A stretch of DNA of 25,618 nucleotides from Paludibacteraceae bacterium (GTDB taxonomy: Bacteria > Bacteroidota > Bacteroidia > Bacteroidales > Paludibacteraceae): the NCBI GenBank assembly GCA_016297215.1, contig JAEDGZ010000029.1, forward strand, positions 1 through 25,618, read 5' to 3'. The notes under the pieces are model-generated. The model worked only from the letters and a program-made list of their open reading frames with translations, was not told where the DNA came from and searched no databases. Numbering within the stretch: the first letter of the stretch is position 1; every line of letters starts with the position of its first letter. Below, one piece after another: positions 16,601-23,220 of the stretch. A program made the translations under genes and the position numbers.

Positions 16601-17052
16601 TGGGCAAAGAGCATCACTTCGTACTTATCATCGGAGTTGAAGAACTTCTTGGTTACCAGCGGATTGAGTTGAACAAAGTTCACGCCACGATCGCCTTCCC
16701 TAAGCGTGAAGGTATCGGTGAACTGCCCTTTGAGTTGACGCTGAGCATCATAAATCTTTACTGTAACAGAAGTATAAAACGTAGTGTACTCCACTGTTGT
16801 TGTAGTGTAGTCCATCGTGTACGTCCACACGTTTCCATCGGGGCCGTTAATTGTACCAAAGGTCTGCGATGGAGGAAATACCTCGTCAGGGGCATCTACT
16901 GCCGCTTGCTTGCGTGCACGATGTTGAAGTACTGCGGCTTGATCATGCCGGCTCCATTGACGGGTAGCAGCAAACTCGGCTGCTTGTGCCGACATGGCTC
17001 CTATACTTAGTGCTATCGCACATAGAAATAAAAGAAAATTGTGTCTTTTCAT
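13666..17052 (-). CDS. Large exported protein with GLUG-type and Ig-like (Big) regions and a C-terminal tail
   Basis: A 1128-residue protein with a signal peptide (about residues 1-24, ending ...SAQA). The N-terminal ~590 residues form an extended beta-rich region of unknown function. From about residue 597 'GTAANPYLIATAGDFKQI' opens a region with GLUG-type motifs ('VGGIIGQTATSATVTACAFSG', 'VGGIAGFTGRGKVNNCFVEGSV', 'VGGLIGYLEE' to about residue 860), as found in large surface proteins. Residues ~1006-1092 look like a Big/Ig-like domain ('FYVDADEITMQVGQSETVTFTV' then 'VGTAELKATYGNLSLTVTI'). The last ~26 residues match the tail of the endonuclease I protein (RNGQV, RDG, YSILG). It is probably exposed on or released from the cell surface. 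A weak -7 box (TATTTTTG, 17082-17089, minus strand) without a clear -33 may drive it; it lies in the end of the upstream gene. The function is not known. Confidence 0.82.
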   Translation of the reverse strand: MKRHNFLLFLCAIALSIGAMSAQAAEFAATRQWSRHDQAAVLQHRARKQAAVDAPDEVFPPSQTFGTINGPDGNVWTYTMDYTTTTVEYTTFYTSVTVKIYDAQRQLKGQFTDTFTLREGDRGVNFVQLNPLVTKKFFNSDDKYEVMLFAHVVTEDNTGRFFNDAFAIGGDGKLLATIDGNECQAVDMATDQWTEDYYMLFYEESFEEVQVNDTTTDEKYYLNFHVYKKGGYSSTHPIKVHTFKIDYEHVAASGNEPLPVYMMRNGKQLVFATAFYEKPYFDPDIPFWEDPVVQPDNNLVITLYNSNFQQTNQTKIPVPVTSEYIYTFPYMGGFRGNNDITFGEFDNTTDPIFVITFDDYTSEDDFLRSFYLYNKDGERIGTIAEETMGDIRMSEIAGQPTQWCFLQTVNQETTFTYVDLPSLEIAAQIPAVIGGLSLTTSMDRTPAGEGYNYVFSMAQGASNDKGEVIHSIAWFNGDGSFSHYDDLNLGANVAQAQVYIGADALDPWLFSTKDDAYEYMVLAKESIEEGSSKTAEHLYVINTNGEKLLDYAPVDSLGGALVSIYLLNTKTYPTLLCVRSNMQSDRLYTMNFTDLPLSAFQGGEGTAANPYLIATAGDFKQIEQAPAAYYSVVDDVDFMGIPFTGLTANFSGVLRGNDHVFSNLLLSKGGLFHNVYPSAQISDLVIDRPTVLLDGAYAAAIVADAVMGNPSGADSTTTLRNIHIYHPVVSGTADLFGGIAGAANLYARIEGSSVRMAEIDLPETEVGGIIGQTATSATVTACAFSGSINGGLQVGGIVADQSAEGDVVSNCHVDAEIIGRGNVGGIAGFTGRGKVNNCFVEGSVMLHSDSKEGSVGGLIGYLEELPTNEKVVPVIVEHNLVAVDSIGFTPSATAGDVVAHRVIGRSSADEMAWDWDNPNPDGSYNKVSVGKPEKGLANNYVIQDLAIIDATIADNDSTTEGNTIAPEAITADWLGTQNFLFGESIAQPWLLTETNLGLWYEDMIGGFYVDADEITMQVGQSETVTFTVVGGEAEKISLEWADSFLKCTPVANGEDLAVTIEALGVGTAELKATYGNLSLTVTIVIEERTAINNTDAETAAPRVQKVVRNGQVIILRDGKAYSILGALL

Positions 17053-17094
17053 ACCTTTAAGAGTTTTTATAAAAGTTAAAACAAAAATATCAAA

Positions 17095-18030
17095 CTACGC
17101 CATCTCATTGATAGAGTTGAAGCCTTGCCCGAAGACGCCGCGCACCTTGCTTTGACTGACGAAGGCATCAGGGTCGATAGAGCGCACAAGGCGGAAAATC
17201 TTCGCACTCTCGTGCTGACGGGCAATGGTAGTAATCACTTTCACCGGCTCTTTGCTATAGCCGCCCTTGGCATCCAAGATGGTTACGCCGCGCGGCACTT
17301 GCGTCATAATCGCCTCTGCTATCTCGTCCCACTTCTTGCTGAAGATGAAGAACTGCACCGACTGGCGCGTGCGGTTCATCACCCAGTCCACCGCCGTGGA
17401 GGACATGAACGTGAAACACAAACCAAATAATATCTTCTCCAGCGAGCGCACCTCCGGCAAGAAATAGGCGGTAAGGATGATACAGATATCGCAGGTCATC
17501 AACACGCGCCCCATGGGCAAGTGGTGGTACTTATTCACTATCATCGCCACTATGTCCGTGCCGCCCGTAGAGCCGTTGTTGAGGAACACGATTCCCAAGA
17601 AACAGCCCATGAAGAGCCCGCCCAAGATAACTGCCATGAAGGGATCGCTAATTATCGGTACTTCGGGGATAGGTATCACCTTCATCCAAAACGTCAGCCA
17701 GAAGATGCCGAACAGCGTGCGGGCACAATAGCGCCAACCGACTGTGAAACCCGCGATAATAAGCAGTATGGCATTGAGCGTGAACACACTGAGCCAAATA
17801 GGGATGAAGCGGTTCGTGGCAAAATAGATTATCTCGCACAGACCCGTTAGTCCGCCACCGACTATAGCATGAGGCACCAGTAGTTGGTTCACCACTAAAC
17901 CATACGGGAAAGTACACAAGATAATCATGATATACTCCTTGATGGCTATCAGCGGCTTTTGCCGCTGATAGCTCTGCAAGTGCTCCTGCAACCGAGCAGA
18001 AATAGTAGGTCTGTCTTTTGTCTTTTGCAT
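17095..18030 (-). CDS. YitT-family membrane protein (DUF161/DUF2179)
   Basis: A 311-residue protein. Five to six membrane helices fill about residues 25-210, including 'GGGLTGLCEIIYFATNRFIPIWL' and 'GIVFLNNGSTGGTDIVAMIVNKY', the typical repeated glycine-rich motifs of the YitT family. The C-terminal ~85 residues ('GVTILDAKGGYSKEPVKVI', 'FRLVRSIDPDAFVSQSKVRGVFG') are a DUF2179 cytosolic domain. The biochemical role is not established for the family. It sits between the large exported protein and gcvP on the same strand, 95 bp after gcvP. Confidence 0.88.
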   Translation of the reverse strand: MQKTKDRPTISARLQEHLQSYQRQKPLIAIKEYIMIILCTFPYGLVVNQLLVPHAIVGGGLTGLCEIIYFATNRFIPIWLSVFTLNAILLIIAGFTVGWRYCARTLFGIFWLTFWMKVIPIPEVPIISDPFMAVILGGLFMGCFLGIVFLNNGSTGGTDIVAMIVNKYHHLPMGRVLMTCDICIILTAYFLPEVRSLEKILFGLCFTFMSSTAVDWVMNRTRQSVQFFIFSKKWDEIAEAIMTQVPRGVTILDAKGGYSKEPVKVITTIARQHESAKIFRLVRSIDPDAFVSQSKVRGVFGQGFNSINEMA

Positions 18031-18091
18031 GATTATTCTTAATTATCAGAGTAATCAGAATTATTCAGAGTATTCAGAACTATCAGAGCAT

Positions 18092-18128
18092 GCGCCCTCA
18101 TAATTCATAATTCATAATTCATAATTAC
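18092..18128. repeat. Short tandem repeat ATAATTC, about four units
   Basis: Four consecutive ATAATTC-like 7-bp units lie in the gap between gcvP and the yitT-like gene, next to looser repeats of TCAGAGTATTCAGAA-type sequence at 18045-18085. The gap is otherwise featureless. Confidence 0.6.
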
Positions 18129-20944
18129 CAACGTGCTACCAAGTTGCGGTCGCCGAAGCCGTTGTCCACACGGCTGACGGGAATCCAGAACTTGTTGGCT
18201 GCCACCCACTCTGTCGGATAAATCGCCTTCTTACGCGAATAGGGATGATTCCATTCGTCCGCCACGGCTTCGTATTCGGGGTGCGGCGCGTTAACCAACA
18301 CATTATCTTTGGCATCCGCCTCGCCGCGCTCTACCTCGGCAATCTCCTCGCGGATGGTCAGCAAGGCATCGATGAAACGGTCTATCTCCGCCAGCGACTC
18401 GCTCTCGGTGGGCTCTATCATCAGGGTGCCGTGCACGGGGAACGAGAGTGTGGGCGCGTGGTAGCCGAAGTCCATCAGTCGCTTTGCGATGTCGCCCTCG
18501 GTGATGCCGATAGCATGGAACTGGCGGCAGTCGAGAATCAACTCGTGCCCTACCCTACCCTTCACGCCGGTATAGACCACGCCATAGGCATCGCCCAACT
18601 TGGCAGCCATGTAGTTGGCACTGAGGATAGCCGTTGCCGTAGCATGGCGCAGAGCCTCCGACCCCATCATGGCGATGTAGGAGTAACTGATTAACGCCAA
18701 GTTAGCATTGCCAAAGAGCGCAGATGATACGCGGTTATTATCTTCTGTGGGCATGCAGTCTGCCAAATGCTCTGCGCAGCAGATTGCGCCTACACCGGGA
18801 CCGCCGCCGCCGTGAGGCGAAGCAAAGGACTTATGCAGATTGAGGTGGCACACATCCGCACCGATGAAAGCGGGATTGGTGTAGCCTATCTGTGCGTTCA
18901 TGTTCGCGCCGTCCATATAGACTTGTCCGCCGTTGGCGTGGATACACTCGCACATCTCGCGGATAGCCATCTCGAAGATACCGTGGGTGGAGGGATAGGT
19001 GATCATGCAGCCGGCGAGCACGTCTTTGTTCTCCTCGGCTTTCTGCTTCCAATCGGCGAGGTCGGTGTTGCCGTTCTCGTCGCATTTCACCACCACGGGT
19101 GTGAACCCTGCCTGCACGCAGGAAGCAGGGTTGGTGCCGTGCGCCGAAGCAGGGATAAGGAGCACCTTGCGCGCGTCCTGCCCCGTCTTGTGCAGGTATT
19201 CGCGGATGGTAACCAGTCCGCTGTATTCTCCCGAGGCGCCGGAGGTCGGCTGCAGGTTGCATGCGGCGAAACCCGTAACTGCGCAGAGTTGCTGCTGCAA
19301 CTCCAGCACCATCTGCAAGTAGCCCTGCACCTGCTCGTCCGGCGCAAGCGGATGCGGCGCCATGAAGCCGTTGTAGGTGATGGGGGTCATAGCGGCGGCG
19401 GGGTTGAGTTTCATGGTGCAAGACCCCAGCGGAATCATCGAGTGGGTCAGACTGATGTCCTTGCGGTCAAGGCGCTTGATATAGCGCATCAACTCCGTCT
19501 CGGTATGATACTTTTGGAACACCTCTGCGCGGAGGAAATCCACCTCGCGCACATGCGATTCGTCTATCGCCCACAAGCCCTCGAAAGCCGTTTCCGAAGC
19601 CTCTTCCTGCGCCATGTTACCACTCACTTCGGCGAAGATTTCTATCAGGTCGTTCATCGTGTCGAGGTTGACCGTCTCGTCCAACGAGATACCTACCCAA
19701 CCTTCCTCATCGTAGTAGAAGTTGATGCCCGCCTCTTCTGCCACCTCGCGCAGACGATCTACCCAGTCCTCCACGGGGCCGTCCGTAATCTTGAGCGTGT
19801 CGAAGAACTCGTTGTTCTCCTGTTGGAAGCCGTAGGCTTGCAGCAACTCATTGAGATACACCGTCTTACCGTGTATGCCTTCTGCTATCTCGCGCAGTCC
19901 TTCCGCACCGTGGAACACGCCGTAGAAGCCCACCATCATGGCGCACAACGCCTCTGCCGTGCAGATGTTAGAAGTGGCTTTCTCGCGCTTGATATGCTGC
20001 TCGCGCGTCTGCAACGCGAGGCGGAACGCGGGGCGACCGTTGGTGTCTTTGCTCAGTCCGATGATGCGCCCGGGCATGTCGCGCTTGAACTCATCGCGCG
20101 TAGCCATATAGCCCGCAGTCGGTCCGCCGAATCCCATCGGCAAGCCCAATCGTTGCGCCGTGCCGCACACGATATCCGCGTCCAGCGGCTTGAGCAACAC
20201 CAGCGACATCAGGTCAGCCACCACCGTTACTTTCAGCCCGGCGGCATGGCAATCCTCCACAAACGCGGTGTAGTCCTCTATCGAACCGTCTGCGTTAGGC
20301 AGTTGCACCAGCGCGCCGAAGAACTCAGCCGTCGGCTCGAAGTCAGCATACCGACCTACCACCAACTCAATGCCTTGCCCCGTCGCGCGCGTGCGCATTA
20401 CGGATAAGGTATTGGGAAATATCTTCTCGTCCACGAACACTTTGCATGCGCCGTTCTTCACCTGCTCGCGCGAGCGCAGGTTGCGCATCATAGTTACCGC
20501 CTCGGCAGCCGAAGTCGCCTCGTCCAGCAGCGAGCAGTTGGCGAGCGGCAGCCCCGTCAGGTCGGACACGAGCGTCTGGAAATTGAACAACGCCTCCAAT
20601 CGTCCTTGGCTCACCTCGGCTTGGTAAGGCGTGTAAGAAGTGTACCACACGGGGTTCTCCAGCACGTTGCGGCGAATCACGGCGGGCGTGATGCTACCGT
20701 ACCAGCCGCGACCTATCAGGCTGTGCGCAGGGATGTTCTCATCGGCAAGGGCTTGGGTGTAATCCAGCAACTCCTGCTCGCTCATCGGAGCGTCCAACTC
20801 GATGGGCTCGGGCAGCAGGATATCCTCCGGCATCGTCTCGCGAATCAACTGCTCCATCGAGTCCGCGCCTATCACTTCGAGCATCTTCTGCTCATCTTTT
20901 TCGCTCAGGCCTATGTGCCTGCTTTCGAGGTAGTTCTGTTTCAT
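18125..20944 (-). CDS. gcvP: Glycine dehydrogenase (decarboxylating), P-protein of the glycine cleavage system
   Basis: A 939-residue single-chain P-protein in which the two halves found as GcvPA and GcvPB in other bacteria are fused, at normal length. 'SLTHSMIPLGSCTMKLNPAAAM' (split in reading) and 'CNLQPTSGASGEYSGL' are conserved C-half motifs, and 'NLHKSFASPHGGGGPG' holds the lysine that binds pyridoxal phosphate (about residue 704). The N-half motif 'SLLDEATSAAEAV' is also clear. The enzyme decarboxylates glycine and passes the aminomethyl group to the lipoylated H-protein, with T- and L-proteins completing the cycle; none of these partner genes is in the window. It lies 43 bp downstream of fabD on the same strand and probably shares its promoter. 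Confidence 0.97.
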   Translation of the reverse strand: MKQNYLESRHIGLSEKDEQKMLEVIGADSMEQLIRETMPEDILLPEPIELDAPMSEQELLDYTQALADENIPAHSLIGRGWYGSITPAVIRRNVLENPVWYTSYTPYQAEVSQGRLEALFNFQTLVSDLTGLPLANCSLLDEATSAAEAVTMMRNLRSREQVKNGACKVFVDEKIFPNTLSVMRTRATGQGIELVVGRYADFEPTAEFFGALVQLPNADGSIEDYTAFVEDCHAAGLKVTVVADLMSLVLLKPLDADIVCGTAQRLGLPMGFGGPTAGYMATRDEFKRDMPGRIIGLSKDTNGRPAFRLALQTREQHIKREKATSNICTAEALCAMMVGFYGVFHGAEGLREIAEGIHGKTVYLNELLQAYGFQQENNEFFDTLKITDGPVEDWVDRLREVAEEAGINFYYDEEGWVGISLDETVNLDTMNDLIEIFAEVSGNMAQEEASETAFEGLWAIDESHVREVDFLRAEVFQKYHTETELMRYIKRLDRKDISLTHSMIPLGSCTMKLNPAAAMTPITYNGFMAPHPLAPDEQVQGYLQMVLELQQQLCAVTGFAACNLQPTSGASGEYSGLVTIREYLHKTGQDARKVLLIPASAHGTNPASCVQAGFTPVVVKCDENGNTDLADWKQKAEENKDVLAGCMITYPSTHGIFEMAIREMCECIHANGGQVYMDGANMNAQIGYTNPAFIGADVCHLNLHKSFASPHGGGGPGVGAICCAEHLADCMPTEDNNRVSSALFGNANLALISYSYIAMMGSEALRHATATAILSANYMAAKLGDAYGVVYTGVKGRVGHELILDCRQFHAIGITEGDIAKRLMDFGYHAPTLSFPVHGTLMIEPTESESLAEIDRFIDALLTIREEIAEVERGEADAKDNVLVNAPHPEYEAVADEWNHPYSRKKAIYPTEWVAANKFWIPVSRVDNGFGDRNLVARW

Positions 20945-20987
20945 ATAGAATAGAAATTAAGGAGAGACAAACGTCAAAACACGCGAT

Positions 20988-21857
20988 TTACTCTGCGGGG
21001 ATGTCCGGATTGATTTTATGGATTAGTCCTTTCAATACATCGCCCGGTCCGAACTCATAGAAATGTGTCGCCCCATCCACAATCATATTGCGCACCGTTT
21101 GCGTCCAACGAACCGACGAAGTAAGCTGCAGCAGCAGGTTTTCGCGAATTTGTTCGGGATTGGTTTGCGGGTATGCATTCACGTTTTGATAGATTGGGCA
21201 GAACGGCTGATGGAACTCGGTATTGAGGATGGCATCGTGCAGTTCCTCCGCTGCGGGTTGCATCAGCGGGGAGTGGAATGCGCCACCAACCGGCAGTCGG
21301 AGAGCACGTTTCGCGCCATTCTCTTTCATTATACCGCACATCTTATCCACCTCTTCCACAGCGCCGGAGATCACCACTTGCCCGGGGCAGTTGAAGTTCG
21401 CTGCCACCACCATGCCTGCTCCGTGTGCCTGACACAACTCATCCACTTTATCATCCGCCAGCCCCAACACGGCAGCCATCGTTCCGGGCTGCACCTCGCA
21501 CGCGCGTTGCATCGCCTGTGCGCGCTTGCTTACCAGCACCAGCGCATCTTCAAAGCGCAACGCACCGCATGCAACCAACGCGGAGAACTCGCCTAAACTA
21601 TGTCCCGCCACCATATCGGGGCGGAGGGTGGTCAGCAGACGAGACGCTATCACCGAATGCAGGAATACTGCAGGTTGCGTTACATCCGTGCGTTTAAGGT
21701 CTTCCGCAGTGCCCTCAAACATAATATCCGTAATACGAAAACCAAGTATCTCATTGGCTTTTTCGCACATCTCACGTGCTTCGTTGTGAGACTCGTACAG
21801 GTCTTTGCACATCCCTGTAAACTGTGCCCCCTGACCAGGGAAAACAAATGCATTCAT
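20988..21857 (-). CDS. fabD: Malonyl-CoA:ACP transacylase
   Basis: A 289-residue cytosolic enzyme of normal length that transfers malonyl from CoA to acyl carrier protein to start each round of fatty acid elongation. 'FVFPGQGAQFTGM' forms the oxyanion loop, 'GHSLGE' carries the nucleophile Ser87, Arg112 lies in 'VSKRAQAMQ' and binds the malonyl carboxylate, and 'FHSPLM' carries the catalytic His195. The sequence 'VVAANFNCPGQVVISG' is also characteristic. It is the first gene behind a promoter at 21916-21947 and is followed by gcvP. No other fatty acid synthesis gene is in the window. Confidence 0.97.
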   Translation of the reverse strand: MNAFVFPGQGAQFTGMCKDLYESHNEAREMCEKANEILGFRITDIMFEGTAEDLKRTDVTQPAVFLHSVIASRLLTTLRPDMVAGHSLGEFSALVACGALRFEDALVLVSKRAQAMQRACEVQPGTMAAVLGLADDKVDELCQAHGAGMVVAANFNCPGQVVISGAVEEVDKMCGIMKENGAKRALRLPVGGAFHSPLMQPAAEELHDAILNTEFHQPFCPIYQNVNAYPQTNPEQIRENLLLQLTSSVRWTQTVRNMIVDGATHFYEFGPGDVLKGLIHKINPDIPAE

Positions 21858-21915
21858 TTATTTTACGTTTTAATGATTTTCTAATTGATGATTGGTGTTT
21901 ATACCAAATCGGGTA

Positions 21916-21947
21916 CAAAGGTACTACTTTTTTTTGGAATAGACAAA
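21916..21947 (-). promoter_or_regulatory. Predicted promoter of fabD (and probably gcvP)
   Basis: On the minus strand TTTG is followed after 20 bp by TACCTTTG, a perfect match to the Bacteroidota pattern. The -7 box is at 21916-21923 and the start codon is about 59 bp downstream. Confidence 0.78.
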
Positions 21948-22054
21948 TAATCGGTATTTTTTCGTCTGCAAGTCCCCCTCTAATGGGGATTTAGAGGATC
22001 CTTTCAGAAAGATTTTGAGAGCATAAATATTTTCAGCAGTAAACGAATCAACTT

Positions 22055-22127
22055 GATTAGAGTTAGTGATTAGTTAGCGATTAGTTAGCGGTTAGTTAGT
22101 GATTAGTTAGTGATTAGTTAGTGATTA
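22055..22127. repeat. Tandem repeat of 11 bp (GATTAGTTAGT)
   Basis: About five near-perfect 11-bp units at 22068-22122 with partial units on each side. Variation is limited to T/C or A/G changes within units. It lies between the fabD promoter and the tRNA remnant. The same sequence theme (CACTAAC on the other strand) appears loosely around 12536-12606. Confidence 0.8.
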
Positions 22128-22221
22128 ACGAGACTATTTCCGCGAAAAGTCTTATTTCGAACTCACGTTTATTATTTGAAACTTGATACATTTTGGGAAG
22201 TATTCAAAAGGAAGAAGAGAC

Positions 22222-22256
22222 AAAAAAAGCTGCCCAACATACTTGTTAGACAGCTC
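22222..22256 (-). terminator. Terminator hairpin, dispersed family copy 4 (minus strand)
   Basis: AGCTGCCCAACA pairs with TGTTAGACAGCT with two mismatches, and a run of seven A on its left gives a T tract on the minus strand. It lies 4 bp downstream of the tRNA 3' remnant in the same direction, so it is probably the original tRNA terminator. Confidence 0.7.
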
Positions 22257-22260
22257 AGTG

Positions 22261-22292
22261 CGGAAAGTGAGGGATTCGAACCCCCGGAACTC
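22261..22292 (-). other. 3' end of a serine-like tRNA, 5' half missing (probable attachment site)
   Basis: Read on the minus strand the segment has GAGTTCC (the 3' arm of a long variable stem), the T arm GGGGGTTCGAATCCCTC (22269-22285), the acceptor 3' strand ACTTTCC (22262-22268) and a G discriminator. To the right, where the anticodon and D arms should be, no tRNA structure is found. Long variable arm and sequence favour tRNA-Ser. Such 3' remnants usually mark the far end of an element that integrated into the tRNA gene. The 5' side points right, so the element should lie to the right and the intact tRNA gene at its other end, outside the window. Confidence 0.65.
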
Positions 22293-22452
22293 AATAAGGG
22301 TCTCCACAACACTTTCATTTTGGAGAGAAAATCTCATTAGATTTCCTCTACATTTTTCGGTATCACAATACCTTACATTACAACTCCATAACAAAACTCA
22401 ATTGTTATTGATTTAGTTGTTTTCTTTCAAAGAGCCGATATTTTCTGTCACA

Positions 22453-22556
22453 TTTTTGGCACAGTTTTGAGCCAAAAATTTGGGCTTCTCAAGCCCCATC
22501 AACAGCCGCCTGACAGAGGCGGCGTTTTTGCTTGTTCCCATCCGCAAATTTTGCGG
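22453..22556. other. Chain of four hairpins in non-coding DNA, one terminator-like
   Basis: In order: TTTTTGGC/GCCAAAAA (22453-22478), GGGCTT/AAGCCC (22482-22496), GCCGCCT/AGGCGGC followed by GTTTTT (22505-22529, a plus-strand intrinsic terminator), and CCGCAAA/TTTGCGG (22542-22556). The hairpins follow each other closely. Possible roles are termination of read-through from outside the element, a small structured RNA, or an origin of replication or transfer; the sequence does not decide. Confidence 0.6.
22505..22529 (+). terminator. Intrinsic terminator (plus strand)
   Basis: A 7-bp GC-rich stem GCCGCCT/AGGCGGC with a GACAG loop is followed by GTTTTT. No gene lies directly upstream on the plus strand, so it would stop transcription entering from the chromosome or end a short RNA starting after about 22300. 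Confidence 0.7.
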
Positions 22557-22627
22557 CTTTCCTCATTTTTAGTGCTTTTCCGCGTTTTTTGAGGTTTCCC
22601 CCATATTTTGCGATAATGCGCCTGTTT

Positions 22628-22688
22628 TTTGGAAGTGAAAGCAAATTCAAGTAATTTTGCACTCGCTTTCAGTTTAGATTTCTAAACT
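22628..22688 (+). promoter_or_regulatory. Predicted promoter with an inverted repeat (possible operator)
   Basis: TTTG at 22628-22631 is followed after 20 bp by TAATTTTG at 22652-22659, a good Bacteroidota promoter. The inverted repeat AGTTTAG-ATTT-CTAAACT at 22671-22688 lies at or just after the expected transcription start and could be an operator or a leader hairpin. The first gene starts at 22724. Confidence 0.65.
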
Positions 22689-22723
22689 TTTTCGGTAAAC
22701 GCCTGCAAAATTACAAAAAAAAT

Positions 22724-22960
22724 ATGAGATATGCAAATTTTGACCCTCAAGAAAAATTACTGCTCAAACATTTCATGAATAATATAAGGGCAGGTGATAA
22801 AAAACGCATACAAAACGCCATTATTTACGAGTGCCACATTTCATTCACTGCATATAGAAAATGGATAAGAGGTTTATCATTACCGAAGCCGGAAAACCAA
22901 ATAATCATTGACCGCGTTGCCGAAAGGTTTGGTTATGGCATGGTTTATTCGTCAAGGTAG
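22724..22960 (+). CDS. Small hypothetical protein, helix-turn-helix-like
   Basis: A 78-residue basic protein that I do not recognise. It is mostly helical by composition. 'HISFTAYRKWIRGLSLPKP' (about residues 43-61) resembles the recognition part of small DNA-binding proteins and is similar in pattern (S-x-x-x-Y/F-x-x-x-I-R/K-G) to 'GWSENTFYNRIKGHCFTGP' in the next gene. It is the first gene after a promoter with an inverted repeat, so a regulatory role is possible. It lies on the presumed integrated element, before a primase gene in the same direction. Confidence 0.6.
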   Translation: MRYANFDPQEKLLLKHFMNNIRAGDKKRIQNAIIYECHISFTAYRKWIRGLSLPKPENQIIIDRVAERFGYGMVYSSR

Positions 22961-23013
22961 GTGAGCAAATAGTTGGCTCGCTTATTGTTAAACTTTCAAA
23001 ACAAACCTAATTT

Positions 23014-23214
23014 ATGTCAGACTTGAACTTTTACAAGTGCTACACGCAAATGATGTCGCGGGACGACGCTCGCAAATTCCGCGAGGAGTGTATGACCCAT
23101 TTCGGCTGGTCGGAAAACACTTTTTACAATCGAATTAAAGGACACTGTTTCACAGGTCCATTTGAAGAACAAGAGTTCATTAGAACCTTGCGTAAGTATT
23201 ACCCAAATTTTTGA
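23014..23214 (+). CDS. Small hypothetical protein, helix-turn-helix-like
   Basis: A 66-residue protein that I do not recognise. 'GWSENTFYNRIKG' at about residues 31-43 looks like a turn and recognition helix, and an aromatic C-terminus ('LRKYYPNF') follows. The segment is similar in layout to that of the preceding 78-residue protein, so the two may be distant relatives. The next gene starts 6 bp after its stop codon, which suggests translation as one operon. Confidence 0.6.
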   Translation: MSDLNFYKCYTQMMSRDDARKFREECMTHFGWSENTFYNRIKGHCFTGPFEEQEFIRTLRKYYPNF

Positions 23215-23220
23215 TGTTTT

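Larger units (their letters stand above)
21858..22723. other. 866-bp gene-free region: promoter, tandem repeat, tRNA remnant and hairpins
   Basis: No convincing coding region is seen between fabD and the first gene of the putative element. From left to right the region holds the fabD promoter (21916-21947), a hairpin CCTCTAA/TTAGAGG (21977-21997), an 11-bp tandem repeat (about 22055-22127), a minus-strand terminator (22222-22256), a tRNA 3' remnant (22261-22292), a small hairpin (22327-22343), a chain of hairpins (22453-22556) and a promoter with an inverted repeat (22628-22688). The remaining stretches are plain AT-rich sequence. Confidence 0.7.

Noticed and set aside
15442..17010. Two long plus-strand open frames (284 and 234 codons)
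   Set aside because: They are antisense to the 1128-residue exported protein, which has a signal peptide and recognisable domains. They have no promoter or family features.
18767..20407. Long open frame of 546 codons on the plus strand
   Set aside because: It lies fully antisense to gcvP, whose protein is strongly conserved. Its His/Arg-rich composition is typical of a shadow frame in GC-rich coding DNA.
21977..21997. Riboswitch or attenuator before fabD (hairpin CCTCTAA/TTAGAGG)
   Set aside because: The hairpin lies upstream of the predicted fabD promoter, so it is not in the fabD leader RNA.
22055..22127. CRISPR array or replication iterons
   Set aside because: Units are 11 bp with no spacers, so it is not a CRISPR array. 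The repeats lie on the chromosomal side of the predicted element boundary, so an element origin is unlikely.
22261..22320. A complete but shortened tRNA (GAAAGTG and CACTTTC could pair)
   Set aside because: Only about 26 bases lie between the possible acceptor 5' strand and the T arm, too few for D and anticodon arms. A 3' remnant explains it better.
22183..22416. Plus-strand open frame of 77 codons containing 'RDSNPR'
   Set aside because: It runs through the terminator and the antisense of the tRNA remnant. The RDSNPR string is a well-known false translation of tRNA-Ser T-arm sequence, which in turn supports the tRNA call.
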